DNA from: an uncultured Acidimicrobiales bacterium
GTDB taxonomy: Bacteria > Actinomycetota > Acidimicrobiia > Acidimicrobiales > SHLQ01
Assembly (NCBI GenBank): GCA_938041035.1
Contig: CALHYX010000078.1
Location: 16,662 to 80,661 of the forward strand
Direction: 5' to 3'
Length of the DNA: 64,000 bases
Position 1 is the stretch's first letter, and each line of letters opens with the position of its first letter. The position numbers and the translations under genes are program-made. The notes below the pieces were generated by a model. That model saw only the letters and a list, made by a program, of their open reading frames with translations. It searched no databases and had not been told where the DNA came from. Positions 1-8,702 of this stretch are shown here, one piece after another.

Positions 1-216
1 CGGACGCAGGTCGCTGCGGAGCTCGTCGCGCACGCCGGAGGCGGGGATGTTCCACCCCACCAGCACCGTGACCAACAGCGCCATGAGTCCCGAGATGACC
101 GCGCGGCCCACCCGGCTGTCCTGGAACACGCCCATGGGTTCGGGCGATTCGGGCGCGGCGGCGGCCGCGACCTCGGGCTCGGCGGCCCCGGCGATGGTGT
201 CGTCCCCCGCGTCCAT
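1..216 (-). CDS. N-terminal part of an unknown membrane protein (runs off the left edge)
   Basis: Reading leftward from an ATG at 216, 72 codons are open to the window edge. The first 30 or so residues are Ala/Glu/Pro-rich and likely cytoplasmic. They are followed by one hydrophobic segment (about residues 40-58, VISGLMALLVTVLVGWNI) and then a polar stretch ending DELRSDLRP. The gene lies 47 bp downstream of the acyl-CoA synthetase on the same strand and may be co-transcribed with it. The remainder is outside the window, so no family can be assigned. Confidence 0.6.
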   Translation of the reverse strand, partial: MDAGDDTIAGAAEPEVAAAAAPESPEPMGVFQDSRVGRAVISGLMALLVTVLVGWNIPASGVRDELRSDLRP

Positions 217-263
217 GCAATGAGCGTACGAGAATCGGGGCGACCGAGGGGATCGGGAACCGG

Positions 264-1766
264 TCAGAGGTCGGGGGTCAGTTCGCGGCGCAGCACCTTG
301 CCGCTCGCCCCGTGCGGGAGTTCGTCCACAAACGTGATCTTGGTCGGACACTTGTACCCGGCCAGTTCCCGGGCGCAGTGGCTCAGGAGTTCGTCTTCCT
401 CCACCGACCGATCGGCCGCCGGCACGACGAAGGCCCGCACGGCTTCACCCGTGTGCGGATGGGCCACGCCGACCACGGCGGCTTCCACCACCGCGGCGTG
501 GGCGTTGAGCACCGACTCGACTTCGGCCGGATACACGTTGAACCCCGACACGATGATGAGGTCCTTGGCCCGATCGACGAGAAACAGGTACCCCTCGTCG
601 TCGACCACGGCGATGTCGCCGGTACGCAACCAGCCGTCGTCGGTGAGCGCTGCGGCAGTCGCGTCCGGCTCTTCCCAGTACCCGGCGAAGACGTTGGGAC
701 CGCGCACCCACAGCTCACCCTCGTCGCCGATGAGCACGTCGGAGCCATCGTCGTCGACGATGCGCAGTTCCATGCCGGGCACGGCCGTGCCGATCGAGCC
801 GAGCGGAGCGTCGGTGCCGATCGACGACGTGACCGCCGGCGAGGCTTCCGTGAGGCCGTAGCCTTCGGTGACGTTGATGCCGAGGCGTTCGGCGACCAGC
901 TTGGCGACGAACTCCGGCAGCTTCGCCGCGCCGGAGAGGGCGATGCGGATACCGGCGAGCGAGGCCGTCGACGCATCGGGCATCGACGCCAACGCGGACC
1001 ACAACGTCGGTGGTCCAACGATCACGGTGACGCCGCGGTCGGCGATGGTCTCCAATGCCGCCGTCGGGTCGAACCGCTCGACCAGAACCACCGAGGCACC
1101 GGCGCGCAACGTGAGCCCGAGGAGGGAGTTCAGCCCGAAGACGTGGAACAGGGGCAAGACGCCGAAGGCCACATCGCTCGCTTCGATCGAGGGACCGGGA
1201 CGCTGCTGCATCTGGCGTTGATTCACCTCGAGGTTCCCGTGGGTCAACATCGCCGCTTTGGGTTGACCGGCCGTACCAGAGGTGAACATCAAGACCGCGA
1301 GGTCGTCGGGGGCCCGGTCGACGATGGCGGCCGGCGCATGCGCCAGAACATCGTCGAGGTCGGCCGCACCCTCGAGATTGGTGCCCGGACAGCCGATCAC
1401 GGTGACGAGGGTCGGCGCCTCGCTGCGGTCGATCGCGGCAAAGGCATCGCGGCTGGTCGGGCCCACGATTGCGGCCGTGGCGCCGACGACGGCCAGCTCC
1501 CGGGTGAGCTCCGGGGTCGGCGACATCGGGTTGAGCGGCACGGCGACGGCCCCTGCGCCGAGCACGGCCAGGTACGAGACCACGAAGTACCAGTTGTTCC
1601 CACAAATGATGGCCACCCGGTCGCCCTCGGTCACCCCTTGCGCGGCCAACCCGCCGCGCATCGCGGCGGCCTGCTCGCGAAGCCGACCGTACGTCGTGGG
1701 TTCCCCGCGGCTGATCAGGGCGACCGCGTCGTCGTCGTGATCGTCGATAATGCTGGCCACATTCAC
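264..1766 (-). CDS. Acyl-CoA synthetase / AMP-dependent ligase
   Basis: A 500-residue ANL-superfamily enzyme expected to activate a carboxylic acid, probably a fatty acid, with ATP and transfer it to CoA. The phosphate-binding loop FTSGTAGQPK is at about residues 161-170. Further on come GYGLTEASP (A5 motif), DGWLRTGDI (A7/A8) and, near the C-terminus, SGKVLRREL with the catalytic lysine. The length fits a complete medium- or long-chain acyl-CoA ligase and there is no extra domain. The substrate cannot be read from sequence. It is divergent from the CAP-domain gene at 1898. Confidence 0.9.
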   Translation of the reverse strand: MNVASIIDDHDDDAVALISRGEPTTYGRLREQAAAMRGGLAAQGVTEGDRVAIICGNNWYFVVSYLAVLGAGAVAVPLNPMSPTPELTRELAVVGATAAIVGPTSRDAFAAIDRSEAPTLVTVIGCPGTNLEGAADLDDVLAHAPAAIVDRAPDDLAVLMFTSGTAGQPKAAMLTHGNLEVNQRQMQQRPGPSIEASDVAFGVLPLFHVFGLNSLLGLTLRAGASVVLVERFDPTAALETIADRGVTVIVGPPTLWSALASMPDASTASLAGIRIALSGAAKLPEFVAKLVAERLGINVTEGYGLTEASPAVTSSIGTDAPLGSIGTAVPGMELRIVDDDGSDVLIGDEGELWVRGPNVFAGYWEEPDATAAALTDDGWLRTGDIAVVDDEGYLFLVDRAKDLIIVSGFNVYPAEVESVLNAHAAVVEAAVVGVAHPHTGEAVRAFVVPAADRSVEEDELLSHCARELAGYKCPTKITFVDELPHGASGKVLRRELTPDL

Positions 1767-1897
1767 GGTGAAGACCCTTTTCGAAAACCGCAGCTCGGGT
1801 CCCCAGTGTCGACCATCACGAATGCTCTGCCCAATCGGCGTCGAAGTGGTCCAAACGGCTCAAGGTGCCGATGGGCGGTGTCGAAGACAACGGGGAT

Positions 1898-2635
1898 ATG
1901 AAACGTGCCGTCTTGGGTATGGTGCTCGGCCTTCTGGCCGCGTTGCTCGCCCCCGCGATAGCTGATGCGCCCCCAGCGCAAGCCCAGGCCTCCGAGGAGG
2001 CTGCGTTCGTCAACGCGCTGAACGCAACGCGGGCGCAGAACGGCCTCCCTGCACTGACGGTGCACGGCGAGCTCACGACGCTGTCGCGGCAATGGGCCGA
2101 GACCATGAGCGCCAAGGGCCAGATTTTTCACGCCAACCCGATTTCGGCCGGGCTCAACGCTCCCTGGTTGAAGCTGGGCGAGAACGTCGGTGTCGGCCCA
2201 TCGGTCGACACGCTGATGGACGCCTTCGTCGCCAGCCCGGGCCACTTCGCCAACATCGTCGACCCCGAATTCACCCACGTGGGTGTCGGTGTGGTCTGGA
2301 ACGGCAACGTGATGTACACCACCCATCGCTTCATGAAGATGGAGTCCGCGCCACCGCCTGCGCCACCTCCGCCCGCTCCCCCGGCACCAGCCCCACCGGC
2401 GCCGCCTCCGCCGGCTCCGCCCGCGCCACCTCCGCCCGCACCGCCGGCGCCCGCCCCCACTCCGACGGATCCGCCGGCCGCGTCACCGACCTCCACCACA
2501 CCGCCCGATCAGCCGGACGAAGCCCCGACGCCCGATACGACCGCGCCGGCCGCCGAGGCCGAAACGGAAGCCGAAGCAGCCCGTAGCGAACGCATCGGTA
2601 TCGTCCTGCAGACCGCTCACGACGTGCTGCCCTAG
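1898..2635 (+). CDS. Secreted CAP/SCP-like domain protein with proline-rich tail
   Basis: An exported protein of 245 residues. A signal peptide (MKRAVLGMVLGLLAALLAP, cleavage after about residue 30) precedes a CAP domain at about residues 32-148, with features such as LNATRAQNGLPAL and HFANIVDPEFTHVGVGVV. After it comes a long Pro/Ala repeat tail (about 150-205) and a Thr/Pro/Glu-rich C-terminus, probably a wall-spanning linker. A GTG 33 bp upstream is in frame, but the ATG at 1898 begins directly at the signal peptide and is preferred. The molecular role of bacterial CAP domains is largely unknown. Confidence 0.85.
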   Translation: MKRAVLGMVLGLLAALLAPAIADAPPAQAQASEEAAFVNALNATRAQNGLPALTVHGELTTLSRQWAETMSAKGQIFHANPISAGLNAPWLKLGENVGVGPSVDTLMDAFVASPGHFANIVDPEFTHVGVGVVWNGNVMYTTHRFMKMESAPPPAPPPPAPPAPAPPAPPPPAPPAPPPPAPPAPAPTPTDPPAASPTSTTPPDQPDEAPTPDTTAPAAEAETEAEAARSERIGIVLQTAHDVLP

Positions 2636-2691
2636 CGGCCGCGGCGATAGCACCCACTGGATCCCACCCCCGGCCCCGCCGCGGCGGAGCC

Positions 2692-2781
2692 CTACCGGAA
2701 CTGGAAGAAGATCTGGTAGAGCGAGGCGCCGAGAATGGCGGCCAAGAGGATGGCCATCACAATGGTGGTCCCCCAACGCAT
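2692..2781 (-). CDS. 29-residue single-span membrane peptide
   Basis: A very short gene encoding MRWGTTIVMAILLAAILG and then ASLYQIFFQFR, one hydrophobic helix with a charged residue at each end. Its ATG overlaps the TGA of the SAM hydroxide adenosyltransferase by one base (TGATG), a typical arrangement for translational coupling. Codon use is high-GC like its neighbours. Family unknown. It may be an accessory membrane peptide, but no function can be inferred. Confidence 0.6.
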   Translation of the reverse strand: MRWGTTIVMAILLAAILGASLYQIFFQFR

Positions 2782-3647
2782 CAACGATCTCCTGTGGTTC
2801 GTAGTTGCACACCCACGTCGACGCCGGTGCCCGGCGCACCATCGGCTGCCGCCCGTAGCGACACCGCTACACCGACCTCGAGATCGAGTTCAACCGACGC
2901 GGGCACACGATCGGCGGCGATGCTCAGCATCCCGTAGGAGTCGAGCAACAACCCGAGGCCACCCGGGGCGATCGCGGCGTACGACCCAACCCGTTCGACG
3001 AGCCGGTCGCGACCGTCGACCTCGAGCCAGAGCCGATCGCCCAGGTCGGCGATGGACTCCGGATCGATGTTGAGCTGGGCGTTCCCGAAGTGGTCGACCC
3101 ACAACACCTCGCCTTGCACGGTGCCGTCCTCGACCACGCTCACGGGCATCACCTGGGGCATGAGTTCGCCCGGGTCGATGAGAGTTCCGAGCGACTCGAA
3201 CGGCACCCCGTTGCAGAGATGCGCGGCCACCGGGCCGAACAGGTCCCGCCCGTCAAAGGTTGGCCCGGGCGCGGGCACGTGGTACTCGGGGTTGTCGAGC
3301 ACGACCGCCCGGTCCGCGCCGCCGACGAGCGCCACCGCAGGGGCGAGGAGGCCGTTGTCCGGGCCGACGAGAACCGACATGCCGCCACCGACCTCGACGG
3401 CCACCGGGCGGCGTTCGGAGCCGACGCCGGGGTCGACGACGGCGAGGGCGACGCCCGGCATCAGGTACTGCGCGCTGCGGGCGAGCACCAGTCCGCCGGC
3501 GCGCACATCGTGACGAGGAACGCCGTGGGTCACATCGACGATCCGCGCCTGGGGGGCGATCGAGCCGATCACCGAATGCACGACGCCGACAAACTCGTCC
3601 ACCAGTCCGAAGTCGGACAGGAACGAGATCGTTTCGTAGCGGGCCAT
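2781..3647 (-). CDS. S-adenosyl-L-methionine hydroxide adenosyltransferase (DUF62 family)
   Basis: A 288-residue member of the SAM hydroxide adenosyltransferase family, which hydrolyses SAM to adenosine and methionine; the fold is related to fluorinases and chlorinases. The N-terminal signature ISFLSDFGLVDEFVGVVHSV, then VVDPGVGSERR, VGPDNGLL and WVDHFGNAQLNI, are the conserved SAM-contacting segments. Length is normal. It is downstream of the BldC-like gene and its terminator and is coupled to the 29-residue peptide that follows. Confidence 0.88.
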   Translation of the reverse strand: MARYETISFLSDFGLVDEFVGVVHSVIGSIAPQARIVDVTHGVPRHDVRAGGLVLARSAQYLMPGVALAVVDPGVGSERRPVAVEVGGGMSVLVGPDNGLLAPAVALVGGADRAVVLDNPEYHVPAPGPTFDGRDLFGPVAAHLCNGVPFESLGTLIDPGELMPQVMPVSVVEDGTVQGEVLWVDHFGNAQLNIDPESIADLGDRLWLEVDGRDRLVERVGSYAAIAPGGLGLLLDSYGMLSIAADRVPASVELDLEVGVAVSLRAAADGAPGTGVDVGVQLRTTGDR

Positions 3648-3663
3648 GGCGCGACGGTAGCGG

Positions 3664-3699
3664 ACAAAAACAAGACACCGGTGGCCGAGGCCACCGGTG
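3664..3699 (-). terminator. Rho-independent terminator after the BldC-like gene
   Basis: A perfect 10-bp stem (CACCGGTGGC / GCCACCGGTG, 3676-3699) with a 4-nt loop. On the minus strand it is followed by TCTTGTTTTTGT. It sits 23 bp past the stop of the regulator at 3723 and just upstream of the SAM hydroxide adenosyltransferase gene, which may therefore have its own promoter. Confidence 0.8.
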
Positions 3700-3722
3700 A
3701 TTTGCGAAAGAAATGTGTCGAG

Positions 3723-3926
3723 CTAACCGGCTTCGGTGTACCGCGCCTCAAGGTACCGGTCGACGTCGTCCTCTCGAATTCGATAGGACTTGCCGACGCG
3801 TACCGCGGCGAGTTCACCAGCCTTGATCAACCGATACACCGTCATGGTGGACACACGCATCAGCGCGGCCACCTCGGCAACAGTCAAAAAATTTGCTCGC
3901 GCTTCGAAATGCGCCAACTGGACCAA
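3723..3926 (-). CDS. BldC/excisionase-type helix-turn-helix DNA-binding protein
   Basis: A 67-residue MerR-like HTH protein. The recognition region reads FLTVAEVAALMRVSTMTVY and is followed by RLIKAGELAAVRVGKSYRI, the classic excisionase/BldC layout. From memory, mycobacteria carry a very similar small gene beside proC (Rv0500A), which matches this locus. The start is TTG, supported by GGAG six bases upstream; no ATG is available. It probably binds direct repeats cooperatively, as BldC does. Confidence 0.85.
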   Translation of the reverse strand: MVQLAHFEARANFLTVAEVAALMRVSTMTVYRLIKAGELAAVRVGKSYRIREDDVDRYLEARYTEAG

Positions 3927-4013
3927 CCCCTTCTCCGCTGCGGGTCACCATAGGGCGGGCCCAACCACGCGCGCCAAGCGGGGCGCCGAGCTTGTTTTCA
4001 ACTCGTTGAACGA

Positions 4014-4802
4014 CTACTGCTGACCCAACTCGACCGATCGTTCCGTGGCCGCGGCGACGACCGCTGCCACCAGATCGGTGAACCCACCGGCGGCGAATAC
4101 CGCCAGCCCGGCAGCGGTGGTCCCGCCCGGCGAGGTGACGTTCTCCCGCAGGGTCGCCGGCCCGTCATCGCTGGAGCGAAGCAGGCTGGCCGCACCGAGA
4201 AGTGTCTGCTCAACCAGCTCGCGAGCAACCTCGTTGGACAGACCCTGGGCCACGCCTGCCGCCATCATCGACTCCGCCAGCAAGAACACGTACGCGGGAC
4301 CGGAACCCGACAGCCCGGTGACCGCATCGAGTTGGGCTTCGTCGACCCGGACGACGACGCCGACCGCGCCGAGGATCTCCATGGCCCAGTCGACATCCGC
4401 ATCGCCGGCATGCGCACCCCCGGCCACCGCAGCCGCGCCCAGCCCGACCAACGACGGCGTGTTGGGCATCGCCCGAACCACGGCGACCCCGGTGCCGGCG
4501 CCGGCCTCGAGCGCCGCGATGGTGACCCCGGCGGCTATCGACAGCACCCGCGCGCACCCCGCCGCCCGCAGCGCCTCGAGCGCCGCGGGAACGATGTTGG
4601 GTTTCACCGCGAGCAACGCGTCGACGTCGGCGACCGGAGCCGACGCCGTGACGATGCCCGGATGGGCGGCTTCGAGCTCGCGACACCGGGCCTCGTCCGG
4701 TTCGACAACCATCAGGTCGTCTGCGGGAGCCCAGCCGTTGGTGATCAGCCCGCCGAGGAGGGCTTCACCCATCTTTCCGCCCCCGATGATCTGTAGACGC
4801 AT
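4014..4802 (-). CDS. proC: Pyrroline-5-carboxylate reductase
   Basis: A 262-residue enzyme for the last step of proline synthesis (pyrroline-5-carboxylate to proline with NAD(P)H). The N-terminal Rossmann motif IIGGGKMGEALLGGLI and the C-terminal dimerisation and active-site segments GLSGSGPAYVFLLAESM and NVTSPGGTTAAGL are all present. Its ATG starts immediately after the TAG of the M23 peptidase gene with no spacer, so the two are probably co-translated. The BldC-like regulator follows 87 bp downstream. Confidence 0.95.
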   Translation of the reverse strand: MRLQIIGGGKMGEALLGGLITNGWAPADDLMVVEPDEARCRELEAAHPGIVTASAPVADVDALLAVKPNIVPAALEALRAAGCARVLSIAAGVTIAALEAGAGTGVAVVRAMPNTPSLVGLGAAAVAGGAHAGDADVDWAMEILGAVGVVVRVDEAQLDAVTGLSGSGPAYVFLLAESMMAAGVAQGLSNEVARELVEQTLLGAASLLRSSDDGPATLRENVTSPGGTTAAGLAVFAAGGFTDLVAAVVAAATERSVELGQQ

Positions 4803-6056
4803 CTACGGAAGGTAGTCCAGCGGGTCATAGGCCGTGCCGTTCACGCGGGTCTCGAAATGCAGGTGCGGGCCCGTGCAGCTGCCCGTGCACCCCATCGAGC
4901 CGATCTGGGTGCCTCGGCTGACCTTGTCGCCGTTGGAGACGAAGATCTCGGAGTGGTGACCGTAGATGGTCGTGAGCCCGTCGCCGTGGCTGATGACCAC
5001 CGAGATGCCGAGGCCGCCGCTCGATCCGGCCTGGATCACCGTGCCCGACGCGGCGGCGTACACGGGGGTGCCGGTGCTGTTGCCGATGTCGATGCCCCGG
5101 TGCATGCGACCCCAGCGGGGTCCGAACTTCGAGGTGACCGTTCCGGTGGTGGGCCACGCCATACCCTGCGCGCTGGTGACGCTGGGCGCGGGCGGAGCAG
5201 GCGGAGGAGGGGGTGTCGGACCGGTGGAACCGCCATCGCCATCGCCGGGCGGTGCCGTCTTTGCCGCAGCATCGTCGGCGGCCTTCTTGGCTGCGGCGGC
5301 CGCGGCGCGCTGTTCGTCATCGAGCTGTTGATTCAACAGTCTGGTGAGATCTGCCTCCGCGGCGTCGAGCGCATCGATCTCGGCGGTGAACTCTGCGATC
5401 CGGTTCTCCAGCGCGGCCTTCACCTTGGCCTGGGCTTCGAGCGCGACGTTGAGGTCGGCCAGGTGGGCCTGCTCCTGGGTTTCGAGCTCGGCTTGTTCCC
5501 GTTCGGTGGCGACCGCCTCGGCGCGCAGCGTTTCGAGCTCGGCTTCAACCGTGCGCAACCGATCGACGGCGTCGAGGTCTCGCCTCGACGCGGATCGCCG
5601 GAGCTCGGTCTCGCGGGTGGCGGCGTTGAGGTCGCCGGCGGTCAGCAGCGCCTCGCCTGCGTCGAGTCCGGCGCCGATGTAGGCGTCGACCGCGACCAGC
5701 TGCACCTGCGTCCGCAATGCCGCCTGCTCGGCCTCGTTGGTGGTGATGTCGGCGCGAATGGCCTCCGCCCGCAGCCGGGCGCGTTCCAGCGCGGCGCGGG
5801 CCGCGTCGACCTTGGACTGCTGGGCCTCGACCTCCGCGGTGAGATCGGCGAGGGCCGCGTCGAGTTCCGCGTCCTCGGCCATCAGCGGTTCGATTTCGGC
5901 GGCCGCGGCGGCGCGCTCGGCCCGAACCCGATCGCGCTCGGCCCGGGTGTCGTCGCTGTCGGCGGCATGGGCTGCACTTCCGGCGAGGGTCGCCAAAGCG
6001 AGCAGCAGGATCAGCACCGAGCGGCGCTGGGCAGGGCGACTCTCCGCGGGTCCCAT
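4803..6056 (-). CDS. Secreted M23 peptidase with N-terminal coiled coil (EnvC-like)
   Basis: A 417-residue exported protein. After a signal peptide (SVLILLLALATLAGSAAHA) comes a long coiled coil of about 200 residues rich in Glu, Ala and Arg, then a Gly/Pro linker, then a LytM/M23 domain with MHRGIDIGNS, ISHGDGLTTIYGHH and GPHLHFETRV. The zinc ligands (His and Asp of HRGID, His of HLHFE) are intact, so it should cleave peptidoglycan cross-bridges. The layout resembles EnvC and actinobacterial FtsEX partners, but no ftsEX is in the window. A GTG at 6089 is a possible longer start; the ATG at 6056 fits the signal peptide better. Confidence 0.88.
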   Translation of the reverse strand: MGPAESRPAQRRSVLILLLALATLAGSAAHAADSDDTRAERDRVRAERAAAAAEIEPLMAEDAELDAALADLTAEVEAQQSKVDAARAALERARLRAEAIRADITTNEAEQAALRTQVQLVAVDAYIGAGLDAGEALLTAGDLNAATRETELRRSASRRDLDAVDRLRTVEAELETLRAEAVATEREQAELETQEQAHLADLNVALEAQAKVKAALENRIAEFTAEIDALDAAEADLTRLLNQQLDDEQRAAAAAAKKAADDAAAKTAPPGDGDGGSTGPTPPPPPAPPAPSVTSAQGMAWPTTGTVTSKFGPRWGRMHRGIDIGNSTGTPVYAAASGTVIQAGSSGGLGISVVISHGDGLTTIYGHHSEIFVSNGDKVSRGTQIGSMGCTGSCTGPHLHFETRVNGTAYDPLDYLP

Positions 6057-6364
6057 ACAGCGAGCGAGACCGTAACAGCTTCGACCCACTCAAGCGCGGT
6101 CATGCACAAACTTCGCTCGGACATGAGTGAACCGGGATGTTGATGTCGAGAGATCCGCACTTCCCCGATCGGACCCCGGATCATCAACAACCCGGTTCGG
6201 GCAAGAACATACCCCAACACAACGTGAAATACAATGTGAGTGCATCAAAGAATGCGTTCATTCGGCGAAACGGCCGTCTCACACGCGACTTCCACCAGTT
6301 GGGCCCACAAAAGACCGGGAAACTGGCCGCCACCCCGCTCAGCGCTTGCCGGGAAGCGGGGCAG
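6057..6364. other. 308-bp intergenic region upstream of the M23 peptidase
   Basis: No credible gene is seen on either strand. The stretch is more AT-rich than its surroundings (about 6170-6290) and probably holds the promoter of the M23-proC group. A 7-bp inverted repeat (CCCCGCT at 6333, AGCGGGG at 6355) lies just past the YbjN stop codon. It lacks a T-tract, so it is only a weak terminator candidate. Confidence 0.4.
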
Positions 6365-6835
6365 CTAACCGCCGAAACGGCTGGCGAACCCCAGGCGCAA
6401 GGCCGGCCGGAAGGTCTCCTCGACGTAGGCGTACAGCGAGCCCAGGATCCGATCGAGTTCGGCGCTGCTCACGTACCCGATATCGAGCTGCCCGCCCAGA
6501 AACAGCGCGTCCTCCTCGCCGATCGAGTAACCGACGCCGTACATCTTGTTGTTCTTGCGCAGGAGGTACTCGTAGAACGCGGCGGCGTTCTCCTCCGGTG
6601 CCGGCATGACAAAGGTCTCATAGCTCAGCGTCCGCTGTTCGAGGCGCAACCAGATGGTGTAGACGTCCTTCTCCTCGCCGAGGACTCGAAGAAACCAGCG
6701 CCGCGGGTGCTCACGGTCGCGCACCACCTCGTCGACGACCGGATTCGCAGTCGCCTCCTCGGCGAGCCATCGTTCGAGCTCGGCTTCAGCGGCGGCCAGC
6801 GCGTCGGCGAACTCCGCTCCGCCGTCGCCGACCAT
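6365..6835 (-). CDS. YbjN domain-containing protein
   Basis: A 156-residue cytosolic protein of the YbjN family (type III secretion chaperone-like fold) of unknown biochemical role. Recognisable stretches are RTLSYETFVMPAPEENAAAF, EDALFLGGQLDIGYVS and the C-terminal ETFRPALRLGFASRF. Its ATG overlaps the stop of mshA by one base (TGATG), so translation is coupled. From memory, mycobacteria keep a YbjN gene (Rv0487) directly after mshA, so the pairing is conserved and suggests a link to mycothiol metabolism. Confidence 0.85.
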   Translation of the reverse strand: MVGDGGAEFADALAAAEAELERWLAEEATANPVVDEVVRDREHPRRWFLRVLGEEKDVYTIWLRLEQRTLSYETFVMPAPEENAAAFYEYLLRKNNKMYGVGYSIGEEDALFLGGQLDIGYVSSAELDRILGSLYAYVEETFRPALRLGFASRFGG

Positions 6836-8052
6836 CAGGATGCGGCGAGACAGGCGACCGGAGTGCGCAGTGCGAGGTCTTCGTAGAGCCGGCGCAGCCG
6901 GGCGGCCGTGGTCGACCAGGTGAACTCGCGCGCCTGGGCCGCGGCTGCATCGCTGAGCCGCTGGGCCAGAACCGGGTCGTCGAGCACGGCGAGTACGTGA
7001 CCCGCGAAACCAGCGGGGTCGCGGGCCTCCACGAGGAAGCCGGTTCGGCCGTGGTCGACCAGCGTGCGCAGCCCACCAACGTCGGACGCGATCACCGGAA
7101 GGCCACAGGCGGCGGCCTCGAGGGCGACCAGCCCAAAGGACTCCGACCGGCTGGGCACCAACAGCGCGTCGGCCGCCCGATAGAAGGTCGACAGCAGGTG
7201 GTGGGGTTGCGGATCGATCAGGACGAGTTGTTCGGCCACGCCGAGGTCGGCGGCCAGCTTGGTGACCCGCTCCACCTCGACATCGCCGCTGGTTCCCGAG
7301 GCACCGCCGACCGCGAGGAGCCGCACATCGGGGCGGTCGAGCATCGCGAGTGCCCTTACGGCCACGTCGAGGCCCTTGAGGGGCTGGATCCGGCCGACGA
7401 AGAGCAGCGTCGGACGATCGTCGAGGCCGAGTGCATCGCGGGCACCGGCCTTGTCCCCCGGAGAAAAGAACGCATGATCGACGCCCGGCGGAACGATCTC
7501 GATGCGGTCGCGTTGTGCGCCGTAGAGGCGGGTGAGCTGGTCGGCTTCGGTGGGCGAGTTCGCCAGGATTGCGTCGGAGCAGGCGATGACATCGGCTTCG
7601 GCGTCGATGCGGCGCTGCGGTTCGGGATCCCCGGTTTCGGCCTTGACCCGGGCCAGCGTGTGGAAGGTCGAGACCAGCGGCAGGTCGAGCTCGTGCTTCA
7701 GCTGGTGTCCGGCCACACCGGACAGCCAGTAGTTGGCGTGGATGGCGTCGACGGGATGGTCGGCGAGGTAGGCGCGAACGCCGGCGGTGAATTCGTCGAT
7801 GATCTCGGGCAGGTCTTCTTTGGGCAGATCGACCGGCCCCGCCTCGATGTGTACCACCCGGAACCCCGGTTCGAGGTCGACGACGGGTTCGAGGTTGTCG
7901 TGCCACCGTCGCACAAACACCGTGCAGTCGATACCGGCCTGGGCGAGTGAGCCCACGAGCTCGCGCACATAGACGTTCATCCCGCCGGCGTCACCGGAAC
8001 CCGGTTGACTCAGCGGGGACGTATGGAGGGAGAGAACTGCCAGTCGGCGCAC
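6835..8052 (-). CDS. mshA: D-inositol-3-phosphate glycosyltransferase (mycothiol synthesis)
   Basis: A 405-residue GT-B (GT4) enzyme that transfers GlcNAc from UDP-GlcNAc to inositol 3-phosphate, the first committed step of mycothiol. The N-terminal nucleotide-fold motif PGSGDAGGMNVYVRELVG, the central PPGVDHAFFSPGDK and the C-terminal E-x7-E segment SESFGLVALEAAACGLPVI are all typical of MshA. It lies between an RsiG homologue (71 bp upstream) and YbjN (1-base overlap). Confidence 0.93.
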   Translation of the reverse strand: MRRLAVLSLHTSPLSQPGSGDAGGMNVYVRELVGSLAQAGIDCTVFVRRWHDNLEPVVDLEPGFRVVHIEAGPVDLPKEDLPEIIDEFTAGVRAYLADHPVDAIHANYWLSGVAGHQLKHELDLPLVSTFHTLARVKAETGDPEPQRRIDAEADVIACSDAILANSPTEADQLTRLYGAQRDRIEIVPPGVDHAFFSPGDKAGARDALGLDDRPTLLFVGRIQPLKGLDVAVRALAMLDRPDVRLLAVGGASGTSGDVEVERVTKLAADLGVAEQLVLIDPQPHHLLSTFYRAADALLVPSRSESFGLVALEAAACGLPVIASDVGGLRTLVDHGRTGFLVEARDPAGFAGHVLAVLDDPVLAQRLSDAAAAQAREFTWSTTAARLRRLYEDLALRTPVACLAAS

Positions 8053-8123
8053 AACAGCATCAACAACGATCGACGAGAGAATATTTCAAACGTCAGACGC
8101 TAGCTGGTGCGCTGAGGTGGGAC

Positions 8124-8669
8124 TTAGCCCAGCAACGAGTCGACGTTGGCCTCGCCGGTCTTGTACCGCCGGGTGATCTCGGCCTGGAGGTGGTCGATCA
8201 GCCCGTGCATCGTCGAGCGGTTGTGCGACACGGAGGCCTCGAAGTCATAGACCTCGTCGAGCAGCGTGTGCAGTTCGGCATCGGTCATGTCGGCGATCGT
8301 GCCGAGCCGGCTGGGCGGCAGAATGCGATCGAGATGGCTCTCGAGGTCGGCGACCACGCCCGAGGCGCTGGGCACGTCCTGAGGCGGGCGGGCCATCCCC
8401 GGTGAACTCGAACCGCGACTCGCCTCCGAAAGGATCTCGGGAAGGCGTGACACGAGGTCGCCCAGATCGCCCTTTGCTCCGCCATCGCGGCGCCGGGTCA
8501 GTTCGCCACCGACGATGTCGAGGCGACCCTGGATAAGCCGCCGCGCGTAGGACAGGGCGTTCTCGATCGACTGGCACTCCGAGCGCATGGCTCGGATCTC
8601 TTCGATGGGACGACCGGGGAGGTCAGCGAGGTAGCCGGCGGCGGTGACCCGCTCGAGGTCTGGATTCAT
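8124..8669 (-). CDS. rsiG: RsiG-like c-di-GMP-binding anti-sigma factor
   Basis: A 181-residue, largely helical protein. Residues 36-51 (ENALSYARRLIQGRLD) match exactly the c-di-GMP signature E-x3-S-x2-R-x3-Q-x3-D described for Streptomyces RsiG. Residues 144-159 (EASVSHNRSTMHGLID) form a second copy with His in place of Gln. In Streptomyces, RsiG bound to c-di-GMP sequesters the sigma factor WhiG. The two-motif arrangement here suggests the same antiparallel helix pair. No whiG is in the window. It is probably the second gene of an operon MoaD-like, rsiG, mshA, ybjN. The symbol is assigned by motif and should be confirmed. Confidence 0.8.
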   Translation of the reverse strand: MNPDLERVTAAGYLADLPGRPIEEIRAMRSECQSIENALSYARRLIQGRLDIVGGELTRRRDGGAKGDLGDLVSRLPEILSEASRGSSSPGMARPPQDVPSASGVVADLESHLDRILPPSRLGTIADMTDAELHTLLDEVYDFEASVSHNRSTMHGLIDHLQAEITRRYKTGEANVDSLLG

Positions 8670-8702
8670 CAGGGGTGTCCTTGGGGGCGAGGTATGGCAA
8701 TC

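Noticed and set aside
312..1901. Long plus-strand open frame (529 codons) opposite the acyl-CoA synthetase
   Set aside because: Arg/Gly/His-rich composition typical of antisense frames in high-GC DNA; the minus-strand gene has complete family motifs.
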